Shown: positions 9,262 to 17,149 of the stretch, in pieces
Layout: each line of letters begins with the position of its first letter
Numbering within the stretch: the stretch's first letter is position 1
Source of the DNA: Micromonospora_G sp040676775
Lineage (GTDB): Bacteria; Actinomycetota; Actinomycetes; Mycobacteriales; Micromonosporaceae
NCBI RefSeq assembly: GCF_040676775.1
Contig: NZ_JBFAPP010000005.1
Coordinates: 186,001 to 250,000 of the forward strand
Reading direction: 5' to 3'
DNA length: 64,000 nt
Notes under the pieces: model-generated
Databases searched by the model: none
What the model was told of the DNA's origin: nothing
What the model saw: only the letters and a program-made list of their open reading frames with translations
Made by a program: the position numbers and the translations under genes

Positions 9262-9300
9262 CCCCGGTCCGGGCCGATGAAGCTCGGCCCGAGCCCGGGT
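9262..9300. terminator. Hairpin between convergent ubiX and bldC
   Basis: A GC-rich imperfect inverted repeat (GGGCCG and CGGCCC at its core, extended by CCCGG/CCGGG) lies between the ubiX stop and the bldC stop. It could serve as a bidirectional terminator for this convergent pair. There is no long T-tract, as is common in actinomycetes. Confidence 0.55.
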
Positions 9301-9321
9301 GTTACCCAGTGGCCTAACTGA

Positions 9322-9603
9322 TCAGTGCAGGCCGACGTTGCCGGCGCTGGCTGAATTCGGGCCTGTCGGCGTTGCCGGACCGGTATTGCGCGGCCGGTTG
9401 GCTATGCTGTCGTCGACCTCATCGAGCATGCCCTCGCCCTCGAGCAGAGCACGCACCTCCGACTCCCGGAACCGCCGGTGCCCGCCCGGTGTCCGGATGC
9501 TGCCGATCCTGCCAGCAGCAGCCCATCGGGTGACGGTCTTGGGGTCGACGCGGAACAGCGCAGCTACCTCGCCCGGCGTCAGCAGACGATCTCCAGTGTC
9601 CAC
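9322..9603 (-). CDS. bldC: BldC-like MerR-type developmental regulator
   Basis: This 93-aa protein consists of a MerR-like winged helix: LLTPGEVAALFRVDPKTVTRWAAAG followed by IRTPGGHRRF, which is nearly diagnostic of BldC. BldC binds head-to-tail arrays of direct repeats and controls developmental genes in Streptomyces. Here the core is followed by a C-terminal extension of about 30 residues rich in Asn, Pro and Gly, making it longer than the Streptomyces protein of about 68 residues. The start is a GTG with a GAGGAGG site. Confidence 0.9.
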   Translation of the reverse strand: MDTGDRLLTPGEVAALFRVDPKTVTRWAAAGRIGSIRTPGGHRRFRESEVRALLEGEGMLDEVDDSIANRPRNTGPATPTGPNSASAGNVGLH

Positions 9604-9780
9604 AGCCCCCTCCTCGCGTCCACGAAGTCCCCGGACTGGTAAGACCGCCCCCGGGACAAAAGTGCCTGCCAGAGCCTTCGGTGGGGACGTACGGCAATTA
9701 CAGCACCGCCAGAGTGTCGTGTCCGGCGAACGCGAAAACGCCCTGAGTGGGAAGTTAGCTTGGCCGATATGTGGTTTTTA

Positions 9781-9795
9781 CGCGCTTTGAGCGCG
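9781..9795. promoter_or_regulatory. Palindrome in the bldC/Lrp divergent region
   Basis: The sequence CGCGCT-TTG-AGCGCG is a perfect 6-bp inverted repeat about 55 bp upstream of the Lrp/AsnC start and 180 bp upstream of bldC. It could be an operator, possibly for Lrp autoregulation. There is no direct support beyond symmetry and position. Confidence 0.3.
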
Positions 9796-9813
9796 GAGCA
9801 CTGCCTACCGGTC

Positions 9814-9842
9814 GTTACCCATCCCATCCACCGGGATAGTGT
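9814..9842 (+). promoter_or_regulatory. Predicted leaderless promoter of the Lrp/AsnC gene
   Basis: A -35-like GTTACC and a -10 TAGTGT are separated by 17 bp. The -10 ends 9 bp before the GTG start codon at 9852, so transcription should begin at or within 2-3 bases of the start codon. No Shine-Dalgarno sequence precedes the GTG. This is the pattern of a leaderless mRNA. Confidence 0.5.
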
Positions 9843-9851
9843 CTACAGTCC

Positions 9852-10319
9852 GTGGACGCCATCGACCTGGTACTCGTCGATCTGCTGCAGACCAACGCCC
9901 GGCTCTCCTACGCCGAGCTGGCCCGGCAGGTCGGCCTCTCCGCGCCCGCCGTACACGAGCGGGTGGGCAAGCTCGAAGCCGGCGGGGTCATCCGCGGCTA
10001 CCGGGCCGAGGTGGCGCCGGAGGAGGTCGGGCTCGGCGTCACCGCACTGATCGGCATCGTGCAGGACTCCGGCGGCGACACCGACGACGTGCTCGCCACC
10101 TTCCGGGAGATGCCCGAGATCGAATCCTGCTACTTCATGGCCGGCGTCGAGTCGTTCCTGCTCAAGGCGCGGGTCGGCACCATCGCCGAACTGGAGCAGC
10201 TGATCGTACGGCTGAACCGGACCGCCGGTGTCGCCTCGACCCGGACCGGGATCGCCCTCTCCACCAAGTGGGAGAACCGCCCCCAGCCCCGCGGCTCCCG
10301 CACCCCCGACGCGAGCTAA
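9852..10319 (+). CDS. Lrp/AsnC family transcriptional regulator
   Basis: This 155-aa protein has an N-terminal helix-turn-helix (LSYAELARQVGLSAPAVHERVGKLEAGGVI, residues about 18-47) and a C-terminal RAM domain, matching Lrp/AsnC regulators that respond to amino acids or related small molecules. The GTG start appears leaderless. The gene sits downstream of ubiX and bldC and upstream of mqnE, so a role in menaquinone or amino acid control is possible but unproven. It ends 12 nt before the stop of a convergent gene. Confidence 0.9.
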   Translation: MDAIDLVLVDLLQTNARLSYAELARQVGLSAPAVHERVGKLEAGGVIRGYRAEVAPEEVGLGVTALIGIVQDSGGDTDDVLATFREMPEIESCYFMAGVESFLLKARVGTIAELEQLIVRLNRTAGVASTRTGIALSTKWENRPQPRGSRTPDAS

Positions 10320-10331
10320 CCCGGACGTGAA

Positions 10332-10970
10332 CTAACGGCGTACCTCGGTGCCGACCCGCTCGGCCAGGCCCGGGTAGCTGACCACGTAACCGTCCGCGTC
10401 CAGGCCGAGGTCCGCCTCGAAGTCGTCGTCGCGGAAGCGTACGTTGCCGCCGTCCAGCGCCGTGTAGACCTGTTCGGAGGGAACCACCAGCAGGCTCGGC
10501 ACCAGCACCCAGGCGACCGTGATCCGGTGCACCGTGCCCGGTGCGGCGTCGCGCAGCCCGAGTCGGCGTACCGGCAGGGTGTTGAACAGGGGGGCACCAC
10601 CGAGGTCGATGTCGAGTGCGTTCACCAACCGGTCCGGCTCCTCGATCCCCGGAATGCCGGCTCCCGGCGCCCCGGCGGCGGACAGGGCGCCGTCCAGGTC
10701 GCCCTGTTCGGCGGTGCTGGCCCGCCAGCGCCCGGCCGCCCGCTCCAGCCGCAGGCTGCGCAGCCAACCAGCGCCCTCGACGCTCACCTCCAGCCGTACG
10801 GCCGCCCAGCTCTCGTCGGTGGTCAGCTCGTACCGGCAGGTGTAGGGGAGTGGATCCACCGCCAGTGCCACACCCCGCGCGAGCAGTCCACGGCGGTCGT
10901 CGAGCAGCACGTGGTCGGCGCCCGGCACGTCCGTACGGTTCCAGAGCAGCGATCTCGGCATCATCGGCAT
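10332..10970 (-). CDS. Putative glycolipid-binding domain protein
   Basis: This protein of about 212 aa resembles the putative glycolipid-binding family (PF06475): the stretch NALDIDLGGAPLFNTLPVRRL and the C-terminal DLGLDADGYVVSYPGLAERVG fit that family. No signal peptide is seen, so it is probably cytoplasmic. Three in-frame ATGs cluster at 10961-10970 without a clear ribosome site; I used the outermost. Homologues in actinobacteria are structurally a beta-barrel of unknown physiological role. The gene is convergent to the Lrp gene. Confidence 0.75.
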   Translation of the reverse strand: MPMMPRSLLWNRTDVPGADHVLLDDRRGLLARGVALAVDPLPYTCRYELTTDESWAAVRLEVSVEGAGWLRSLRLERAAGRWRASTAEQGDLDGALSAAGAPGAGIPGIEEPDRLVNALDIDLGGAPLFNTLPVRRLGLRDAAPGTVHRITVAWVLVPSLLVVPSEQVYTALDGGNVRFRDDDFEADLGLDADGYVVSYPGLAERVGTEVRR

Positions 10971-11030
10971 GGGGCGGACGTTACCGCCGGCAACGACGCC
11001 GTGCCGGCCGTGACGCCAGGACGAACAAAA

Positions 11031-11077
11031 GCGGCGGGTGCTGCGCCACGGTCGAACCGTGCCGCACCACCCGCCGC
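11031..11077 (-). terminator. Terminator of the DEAD-box helicase gene
   Basis: A long hairpin with outer arms GCGGCGGGTG/CACCCGCCGC and an inner CACGGT-CGA-ACCGTG stem lies just past the helicase stop. Read on the minus strand it is followed by TTTTGTTC, so it looks like an intrinsic terminator. Confidence 0.75.
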
Positions 11078-11101
11078 CCTCAGCGCCGGAAAGCGCGAAA
11101 A

Positions 11102-13102
11102 TCAGTGCGTACGGGTCGGACGCCGCGCGCCGAACTGACGGTCGCCACCGGTACGCGGACGATCGCCCTGGGCGTCGGCCGGCCGGTCGTGCCGCGGCGC
11201 ACTCTCGTGCCGGTACCCGCCACGGCGGTCGTCGGACCGCCACTCGCCACCGGAGCGCCACTCGCCCGCCGGACGTCCACCGGCAGCCCGGTCACCCTGC
11301 GGCCGGTCGCCCTGGGGACGGTCGCCCTGGGGACGGTCACCGAAGCGGCGCTCGCCCTGGGGCCGGTCACCGAAATTGCGGTCGCCCTGCGGCCGGTCGC
11401 CGTAGCGGCGCTCACCCTGGGGGCGGTCGCCGAAATTGCGGTCGCCCTGCGGCCGGTCGCCGTAGCGGCGCTCACCCTGGGGACGGTCGCCGTAGCGACG
11501 CTCACCCTGCGGCCGGTCACCGTAACGGCGCTCACCTTGGGGGCGGTCGCCGTAGCGACGCTCACCCTGCGGCCGGTCGCCGTAACGGCGGTCACCGCCG
11601 CGGGGACGGTCGCTGTAGCGCTCCGGCTCCACGACCACCGGCACCCCGCTCGGCGCCTGGGCACCGGTCAGCTCGGCCAGCACCGCGTCGCCGGGGCGTA
11701 CCCGGGTCTGCGCCGGCTCGACACCGGCCTTCTCCAGCATCGCGAGCGTGGTCCGGCGCTGCTTCGGCAGGACCAGGGTCGCCACCGCACCGGACTCACC
11801 GGCCCGTGCGGTACGGCCGGCCCGGTGCAGGTAGTCCTTCGGGTCCTTCGGCGGGTCCACGTGCACCACGAGCGAGACGCCGTCGACGTGGATGCCCCGG
11901 GCGGCCACGTCGGTGGCGACCAGGACACTCGTCCGGCCTTCCTTGAACTCGGCCAGGGTGCGGGTGCGTACCCGCTGGGTCTTGCCGCCGTGCAGCGCCC
12001 CGGCGCGTACGCCGACCGCCGCGAGCTGCTCGACCAGCCGGTCCACGCCCATCTGCGTACGGGCGAACATCATCGTGCGGCCCTGCCGGGCGGCGATCGA
12101 CGCGGCGATCGCGAACTTGTCGTGCGGCGGGATCAGCAGCAGGTGGTGGTCCATGGTGGACACCGCGGCGGTCGCCGGTGAGGTCGAGTGCGTCACCGGG
12201 TCGTGCATGAACCGCCGGACCAGGGCGTCGACGTCACCGTCGAGCGTGGCCGAGAAGAGCAGCCGCTGGGCGTTCGCCGGCGTCTTGGAGAGCAGATCGG
12301 TGACCTCGGGCAGGAAGCCCATGTCGGCCATCTGGTCGGCCTCGTCCAGCACCGTGATCTCGATCTCGTCGAGCTTGCACACCCCACGGGCGATCAGGTC
12401 ACCGAGCCGGCCCGGCGTGGCGACGATGATCTCCACACCGCGGCGCAGCGCATCGATCTGCCGGTCGTACGGCACCCCGCCGACGGCGGTCTTGAGGAAC
12501 ACGCCGACGGCCTTGCCCAGCGGCACGAGCGCGTCGTTGACCTGCATGGCCAGCTCGCGGGTCGGCACCAGGATGAGCGCGCGGGGGTGCTGCGGCCGGG
12601 CTCGGCCACCGGCCGCGACCCGAGCCAGTACGGGCAGGCCGAAGGCCAGCGTCTTGCCGGAGCCGGTCTGGCCACGGCCGAGTACGTCCCGACCGGCCAG
12701 CGCGTCCGGCACGGTCGCCTGCTGGATCTCGAACGGCGTGCTGATGCCCTCGCGGTTGAGGGCGCGGACCAGCTGGTGCGGCAGGCCGAGCGCCGCGAAG
12801 TCCCGGACGGCGACCGGCTCGGCCACCACGGGCGCCGCCGCCTCGGACGGCTCGTCGGCCGCGGCGGTCTCCTCGGTCGCGACGGTTTCGTCGGCAGCAA
12901 GCTCGGTCGCGGCCTCGGCCGGCGACACCTCGATTGCCGGCGCGACCTGCGCGGCGGGGATGACCGGTGCGGACACGGGGGCCTGCGCGGTCGGGGCGAG
13001 CTGACCGGTCGATTCGGCCCGGGCGGCCGGGTCGGGCTGGTTGGCACTGTCGACAGAGTCGAAGACGGACGGGAACGTGCTGGGATCAGCGAAGGGCGTC
13101 AA
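11102..13102 (-). CDS. DEAD-box RNA helicase with charged repeat tail
   Basis: This protein of about 666 aa has an acidic, Ala-rich N-terminal region, then a complete DEAD-box core: Q-motif FEIQQATVPDAL, GQTGSGKT, PTRELAM, TPGRLGD, DEAD, SAT and HRAGRTARAG. It should unwind RNA, perhaps in ribosome assembly or RNA decay. The C-terminus carries about 11 near-identical 10-residue repeats (ERRYGDRPQG or DRNFGDRPQG) and an Arg/Gly-rich end that probably binds RNA. I chose a TTG start at 13102, six bases after GAGAGG; longer upstream frames lack a ribosome site. Confidence 0.88.
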   Translation of the reverse strand: MTPFADPSTFPSVFDSVDSANQPDPAARAESTGQLAPTAQAPVSAPVIPAAQVAPAIEVSPAEAATELAADETVATEETAAADEPSEAAAPVVAEPVAVRDFAALGLPHQLVRALNREGISTPFEIQQATVPDALAGRDVLGRGQTGSGKTLAFGLPVLARVAAGGRARPQHPRALILVPTRELAMQVNDALVPLGKAVGVFLKTAVGGVPYDRQIDALRRGVEIIVATPGRLGDLIARGVCKLDEIEITVLDEADQMADMGFLPEVTDLLSKTPANAQRLLFSATLDGDVDALVRRFMHDPVTHSTSPATAAVSTMDHHLLLIPPHDKFAIAASIAARQGRTMMFARTQMGVDRLVEQLAAVGVRAGALHGGKTQRVRTRTLAEFKEGRTSVLVATDVAARGIHVDGVSLVVHVDPPKDPKDYLHRAGRTARAGESGAVATLVLPKQRRTTLAMLEKAGVEPAQTRVRPGDAVLAELTGAQAPSGVPVVVEPERYSDRPRGGDRRYGDRPQGERRYGDRPQGERRYGDRPQGERRYGDRPQGERRYGDRPQGDRNFGDRPQGERRYGDRPQGDRNFGDRPQGERRFGDRPQGDRPQGDRPQGDRAAGGRPAGEWRSGGEWRSDDRRGGYRHESAPRHDRPADAQGDRPRTGGDRQFGARRPTRTH
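11290..11618 (-). repeat. 30-bp tandem repeats encoding the helicase tail
   Basis: About eleven copies of a 30-bp unit encode ERRYGDRPQG and the variant DRNFGDRPQG. The copies are almost identical at DNA level, so copy number may vary between strains by slippage or recombination without breaking the frame. Confidence 0.85.
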
Positions 13103-13188
13103 GAAAAACCTCTCAAGCGGGGCGCATCTTCGCGAATGGCCCGCTGCGGCTAACGTCCGCCGCTGAATCGCCCGCAAGATCGCCCAGG

Positions 13189-13207
13189 GGCGCGCTTTGT
13201 GCGCGCC
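13189..13207 (-). promoter_or_regulatory. Hairpin in the leader region of the helicase gene
   Basis: GGCGCGC-TTTGT-GCGCGCC forms a perfect 7-bp stem about 87 bp upstream of the TTG start of the DEAD-box gene. A TTGACG element, a good -35 candidate, lies further upstream on the minus strand, so the hairpin could be in a long 5' leader. Long structured leaders are common for DEAD-box helicase genes, but function here is inferred. Confidence 0.3.
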
Positions 13208-13348
13208 AGGTCAGTAATCGCGTCAAGTGTACGGCTTCTCGGCACGGCTGCCATCGACCGACCCCGGCCAGTGGGCAGGGTCACCCCACCGGACAACCCG
13301 TTCCGGCCAACGCTACGGCCAGCGTGGATGCCCGGTGGGCTCGGCCGC

Positions 13349-15121
13349 TCAGCTCCCGAGCAACCCGCCGAAAATGGCGCTGAACGTGTCTCCGGCGGCG
13401 AACACCACGAGCAGGCCGATCGCCACGAGCACGGCGAGACCGGCAACCAGCACCCCGATCATCTTCCCGGTGCCCGCGTTCGACGCCGACGAGTCCGCCC
13501 AGCCCTGGGCCAGGATGTGCCCGGTCAACGAACCCGTGTTCTCCACCGGGTTGCCGATCGGGATGGCGACCGTCATGTCCGCGGGCGGGGCGCTGTCCGG
13601 TCCGCCGTACACGGTTCCGCGACCACCCTGCTCGGCTGCCTTCCGGTGGTCTGCCCCCGGAAGCCGGATCGGCTGGGTGGCCTCCGCCGACGGTCTGGTG
13701 ATCGGCTGGGTGGCCTCCGCCGACGGCGGCCTGGTGATCGGCTGGGTGGCGTCGGCCGACGGCGGGGTGGCGGTCGCGGGCGGCCGGGTGGTCGACGTAC
13801 GCGCGGTGGTGGTGATCCGTTGGGTGACGGCGGGCGCCGCCGACGCCGGGTACGTCGTGCCGGTCATCGCGGGTGGCGGCGGGAACGGCGGCACCGGTGC
13901 CGGTACGGGCGGTCCCGGCGGGACCGGCGGTGCCGGCGGCACGGGACCCGGTCCGGGGGGCGGCGGAGTCGGCCGTGGCGGTGTGGGACCGGGGACCGGA
14001 GGCGTCGGCCCCGGTAGGGGCGGAGTCGGCGTGGGAACCGGTGGCGCGGGGAACGGAGCCGGTGCCGGTCCGGGACCGGGCGGGGTCGGCGGAGCGGGCC
14101 GCGGCGGTTCCGCCGGCTTCGGTGGCTCCACCGGATCCGGCGGCCGGGGCGGGTTGGGCGGCTCGACCGGCCCCGACTCCTCGACCGGCGTAACCTCCTC
14201 GACCGGCGCCGCGTCCTTCACCGACACCGCCTGCCCGGCCGCCGTGGTTCCCGTCACCGGCGCCGGGTCCTCGACCGGAGTGACGTCCTCGACCGGAGCC
14301 GCGTTCTCGACCGGAGTGACGTCCTCGACCGGAGCCGCGTTCTCGACCGGAGTGGTGTCCTCGACCGGAGCCGCGTCCTCGGCCGGAGTGGTGTCCTTCA
14401 CCGGGTTGGCTCTTGCGGACAGGGCGGCGTATTCGCCGGTCCGGTACACCGTCGCCCGGCTGGCCGGCGTCGACGTGCCACCGGCCCGCTGGTCGGCGGC
14501 GGGCGGGGCGGCGCCGGGCACCGCTGCACTGGCGCGTGCCGCCGGGTTCTCGCCCAGCAGTCCGGAGCGCTGCGTGGGGACCACGTACGTGACCGTCGGG
14601 CCGGCCTTCGGCGGGTCGGAGGGCACCGGTGGTGTGCCCGTCGACTCCTGCTCCGGCTCTTTTCGGGGACTGCCGAACGCCGACCAGGGCAGGTCCGCCT
14701 GCGGCGTCTTGGGCGTACGGCGTTGCAGCGGGATGCTGCTCGGGGCAGCCCGGATCGGCGCCGGCTGAGCTGGGGTGGGCTCCGGGTCCGGACTGCCCGG
14801 CTCGCCGGCCCGGTACGTGGTTCCCGTCGATACGGTCGCCGGCACGGCAGCCAGCTCGGCGGCGCTCGGTACGGCACCGGCGACACTGGCCGCTCGTCCT
14901 CGTACGGCCGGGTTGTCGCTGTCGGCCGACCCGGTGGTGCCCACGGCCGCACCCGAGGCGGCGTCGTCCGCCACAGCCGGCTCGGCGCTGCCGGTGGCGG
15001 TGGTTGGTTCGACGGCACCGGCGGTCGGTTCCGGCCCGGCCGTGTCCGGTGGTGCCGTGGTCAGGGTCGCACTACTCGACCCGACCGGTCCCACCGTCGG
15101 CGGTGTCTGCTCTTGCGCCAT
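13349..15121 (-). CDS. Proline-rich repeat protein with C-terminal membrane anchor
   Basis: This 590-aa protein is almost entirely low complexity: Ala/Thr/Pro-rich, with repeats such as PVED(A/V)(A/T)P around residues 240-300, a long Pro-rich stretch (about 310-410), and repeated SAEATQPITRP units (about 450-490). A single hydrophobic segment (IGVLVAGLAVLVAIGLLVVF) near residues 552-575 anchors the C-terminus. No enzyme domain is visible. The ATG has a GGGAGG ribosome site. It lies downstream of an NlpC/P60 gene on the same strand, separated by a terminator. Function unknown. Confidence 0.75.
   Translation of the reverse strand: MAQEQTPPTVGPVGSSSATLTTAPPDTAGPEPTAGAVEPTTATGSAEPAVADDAASGAAVGTTGSADSDNPAVRGRAASVAGAVPSAAELAAVPATVSTGTTYRAGEPGSPDPEPTPAQPAPIRAAPSSIPLQRRTPKTPQADLPWSAFGSPRKEPEQESTGTPPVPSDPPKAGPTVTYVVPTQRSGLLGENPAARASAAVPGAAPPAADQRAGGTSTPASRATVYRTGEYAALSARANPVKDTTPAEDAAPVEDTTPVENAAPVEDVTPVENAAPVEDVTPVEDPAPVTGTTAAGQAVSVKDAAPVEEVTPVEESGPVEPPNPPRPPDPVEPPKPAEPPRPAPPTPPGPGPAPAPFPAPPVPTPTPPLPGPTPPVPGPTPPRPTPPPPGPGPVPPAPPVPPGPPVPAPVPPFPPPPAMTGTTYPASAAPAVTQRITTTARTSTTRPPATATPPSADATQPITRPPSAEATQPITRPSAEATQPIRLPGADHRKAAEQGGRGTVYGGPDSAPPADMTVAIPIGNPVENTGSLTGHILAQGWADSSASNAGTGKMIGVLVAGLAVLVAIGLLVVFAAGDTFSAIFGGLLGS
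14160..14400 (-). repeat. In-frame tandem repeats in the proline-rich protein gene
   Basis: Units of about 36 bp built around TCGACCGGAG recur through this stretch and encode the PVEDVTPVENAAP-type repeats. Their high DNA identity suggests recent expansion. Confidence 0.8.
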
Positions 15122-15269
15122 CGTCTGCCTCCCGCGCCCGCGCCCGGACCGGTGGCGCCGGACCGGGAGTGCCCTCGATCCTCACCGTGCCACATCCGGG
15201 CACGGGCGGACAGTCGGAGCCCGTTGTCCGGTTCGAAGAGACGCGACGATCGAGCCGTCGACCCGAACG

Positions 15270-15299
15270 CACCGGGCCCGCCATGAGGCGGGCCCGGTG
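15270..15299 (-). terminator. Terminator downstream of the NlpC/P60 gene
   Basis: A perfect 13-bp stem, CACCGGGCCCGCC/GGCGGGCCCGGTG, with the loop ATGA lies just past the stop of the minus-strand NlpC/P60 gene and before the proline-rich protein gene. Confidence 0.8.
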
Positions 15300-15327
15300 G
15301 TCACATCCGATCGACGAAACCCCTGTC

Positions 15328-16890
15328 CTAGGTGGTGCTCGGCGTACCGCCCGCCGTCGCCGGGGGCGTGGTGCGAACGGGCGGGTTCGGTGTGGTCGTC
15401 GGTACGCCGGCCGAGGTGGTCACGGGCACGTCCGGGGTCGGCTGCGGCGTGGTCGGCGCGGGCGTCGGGTCCGCCGGGGTGGGCGCGGTGGTCGGGGTGT
15501 CGTCGGGCGTCGTCGGGTCGTCCGACGGCGTGGGCGGTGGAGTCGTCGGCGGCGGGGTCGTCGGCGGTGGCGGGGTGGTCGGAGGCGGTGGCGTCGTCGG
15601 CGGTGGAGTGGTTGCCGGCGGGGTGGTCGGCGTCGTCGTCGGCGGGTTGGTCGGCGACTTCGTCGGACCGGTGACCGGTGCGTCCACCGGGTCGAAGATC
15701 CGCGTCGCGGCGTAGAACCGCGACCACCAGACGGTGGAGACCTTCACCACGTCGCCCGAGTTCGGAGCGTGCACCATCTTGCCGCCACCGATGTACATCG
15801 CCACGTGGTGCACGGTGGTCCAACTGCTGCCCGAGGCGAAGAAGATCAGGTCCCCGGGGAGCAGCGAGTAGCGGTCGACCGACCGGGTACGCGTGGTGTA
15901 ATACTGGTCCTTCGCCACCCGGGCCAGCTCGTACCCGACGCCGGGGGAGCGGTACGCGGCGTACATCAGACCGGAGCAGTCGAACGCGTTCGGACCCTCG
16001 GCCGCCCAGACGTACGGGTCGCCCCGCTGGGCGAGTGCGTACTGCACCGCCTTGAGCGCCTTCGGGTTGGCCACCTTGCCGGCGACGCTGTCGTTGCCCA
16101 CTCCGGCCGGGCTGAGCTGCTGCTCAGCGGTCTCCCGGGCCTTCTCGATCGCGGCTAGCTGGTCGGCGTTGTCCCGCTTCAGCTTCAGCAGGTCGGCCTC
16201 GAGCTGCTTGTACGCGGCTTCCTTGGTGGTGAACAGGGCGGCCGAATTGGTCGCGGCCGTCGCAGCGGTCAACTGCGCTTCGCGAGCGGCCTGCTCGGCG
16301 TTGCGGGCCCGGGTCAGCTCGCGAGCGGGCGCGATGCTGTCCGCGCCGGACTGCTCGCCCTTCTGTAGCCGGCTGAGTGCGCCCAGATCGTGCAGGTCGG
16401 AGCCGAGGGCGCCCGGCGGGAGCCCGGCGGCGTCCTTGAACGCGTCGGCGGCCGCCGCGTCGGCGGCCTCCTGCGCCTTGGTCAGCTCCTGGTGCGCGGT
16501 CTGCCACTGCGTGTTCGCGGTCACCAGCAGCCCGGCGGCGGTGTCGCGATCCGTGCGTAGCTGGAGTAACTCCTCACCCAGCAGGGCGAGCTGCGTCTCC
16601 TTGGCCTGGATCTGGGTGGCGAGCGGGCCGTTCAGCAGCGCCGGAAGCGGGGTCCGGGGACCGGTCGAGCCGGGCGGGGCGGTCGCACCGGGCAGGAGCA
16701 ACGTACCGACCACGGCGGGCCGGGCGCCGGCATCGGGCACGGTGGTCGGGGCCGGATCCGCGTAGACCGGGCTGGCGAAGGCGAACGCGACCGCCGCGCT
16801 CAACAGTGCCGACCAGGCCAGCGGCCGTAGCACGGGGTTGATCAACGGTCGTCTGCGTCGTCTCGGTCGGCTGCCCGTTCTCATTGCCAT
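15328..16890 (-). CDS. NlpC/P60 peptidoglycan hydrolase with coiled coil
   Basis: This 520-aa protein has an N-terminal Arg-rich stretch and hydrophobic export signal, a long helical coiled-coil region (about residues 75-235) and an NlpC/P60 domain (about 260-385). The catalytic cysteine is in AFDCSGLMY and the histidine in HHVAMYIGGGKMVHAPNSGD. This resembles RipA/cell-wall endopeptidases that cleave D-Glu-mDAP bonds. The C-terminal 120 residues are an unusual Pro/Thr repeat tail likely spanning the wall. The ATG at 16890 sits four bases after GGGAG; an ATG at 16902 is possible. Confidence 0.9.
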   Translation of the reverse strand: MAMRTGSRPRRRRRPLINPVLRPLAWSALLSAAVAFAFASPVYADPAPTTVPDAGARPAVVGTLLLPGATAPPGSTGPRTPLPALLNGPLATQIQAKETQLALLGEELLQLRTDRDTAAGLLVTANTQWQTAHQELTKAQEAADAAAADAFKDAAGLPPGALGSDLHDLGALSRLQKGEQSGADSIAPARELTRARNAEQAAREAQLTAATAATNSAALFTTKEAAYKQLEADLLKLKRDNADQLAAIEKARETAEQQLSPAGVGNDSVAGKVANPKALKAVQYALAQRGDPYVWAAEGPNAFDCSGLMYAAYRSPGVGYELARVAKDQYYTTRTRSVDRYSLLPGDLIFFASGSSWTTVHHVAMYIGGGKMVHAPNSGDVVKVSTVWWSRFYAATRIFDPVDAPVTGPTKSPTNPPTTTPTTPPATTPPPTTPPPPTTPPPPTTPPPTTPPPTPSDDPTTPDDTPTTAPTPADPTPAPTTPQPTPDVPVTTSAGVPTTTPNPPVRTTPPATAGGTPSTT

Positions 16891-17149
16891 TCCGCTCCCC
16901 ATCCAGCATCAAGGGCCCCGGGCGGTGGTGCCCCGGTGCCCTCGTGTCCGGCGATGTGCCCGGCGTCCCACTTTTGTCTACCGCACCACGGCAAGGAAGT
17001 CGATTGGCGTAGGGGTAACAAGAGCCTGAGAGTCTGATGACAGCCGGACGTCCGGTGAACTACGTCGCTGTGGGGCCGGCCGTCCGGGTGCCGGTGCCGG
17101 GACCCACGTACGCTCGGTGCTGGATCGTAGGGAAGGGACGGGCCCCGAC

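Noticed and set aside
10616..12181. Plus-strand frame with TLGAVAVA-type repeats opposite the helicase
   Set aside because: Its repeats are the complement of the helicase tail repeats, so they are not an independent protein.
14160..14400. CRISPR-like or satellite repeat
   Set aside because: The repeats are contiguous, coding and in frame; there are no unique spacers.
16891..17149. c-di-AMP (ydaO) riboswitch upstream of the NlpC/P60 gene
   Set aside because: Such riboswitches often precede wall hydrolase genes in actinobacteria, but I could not find the conserved core segments here.
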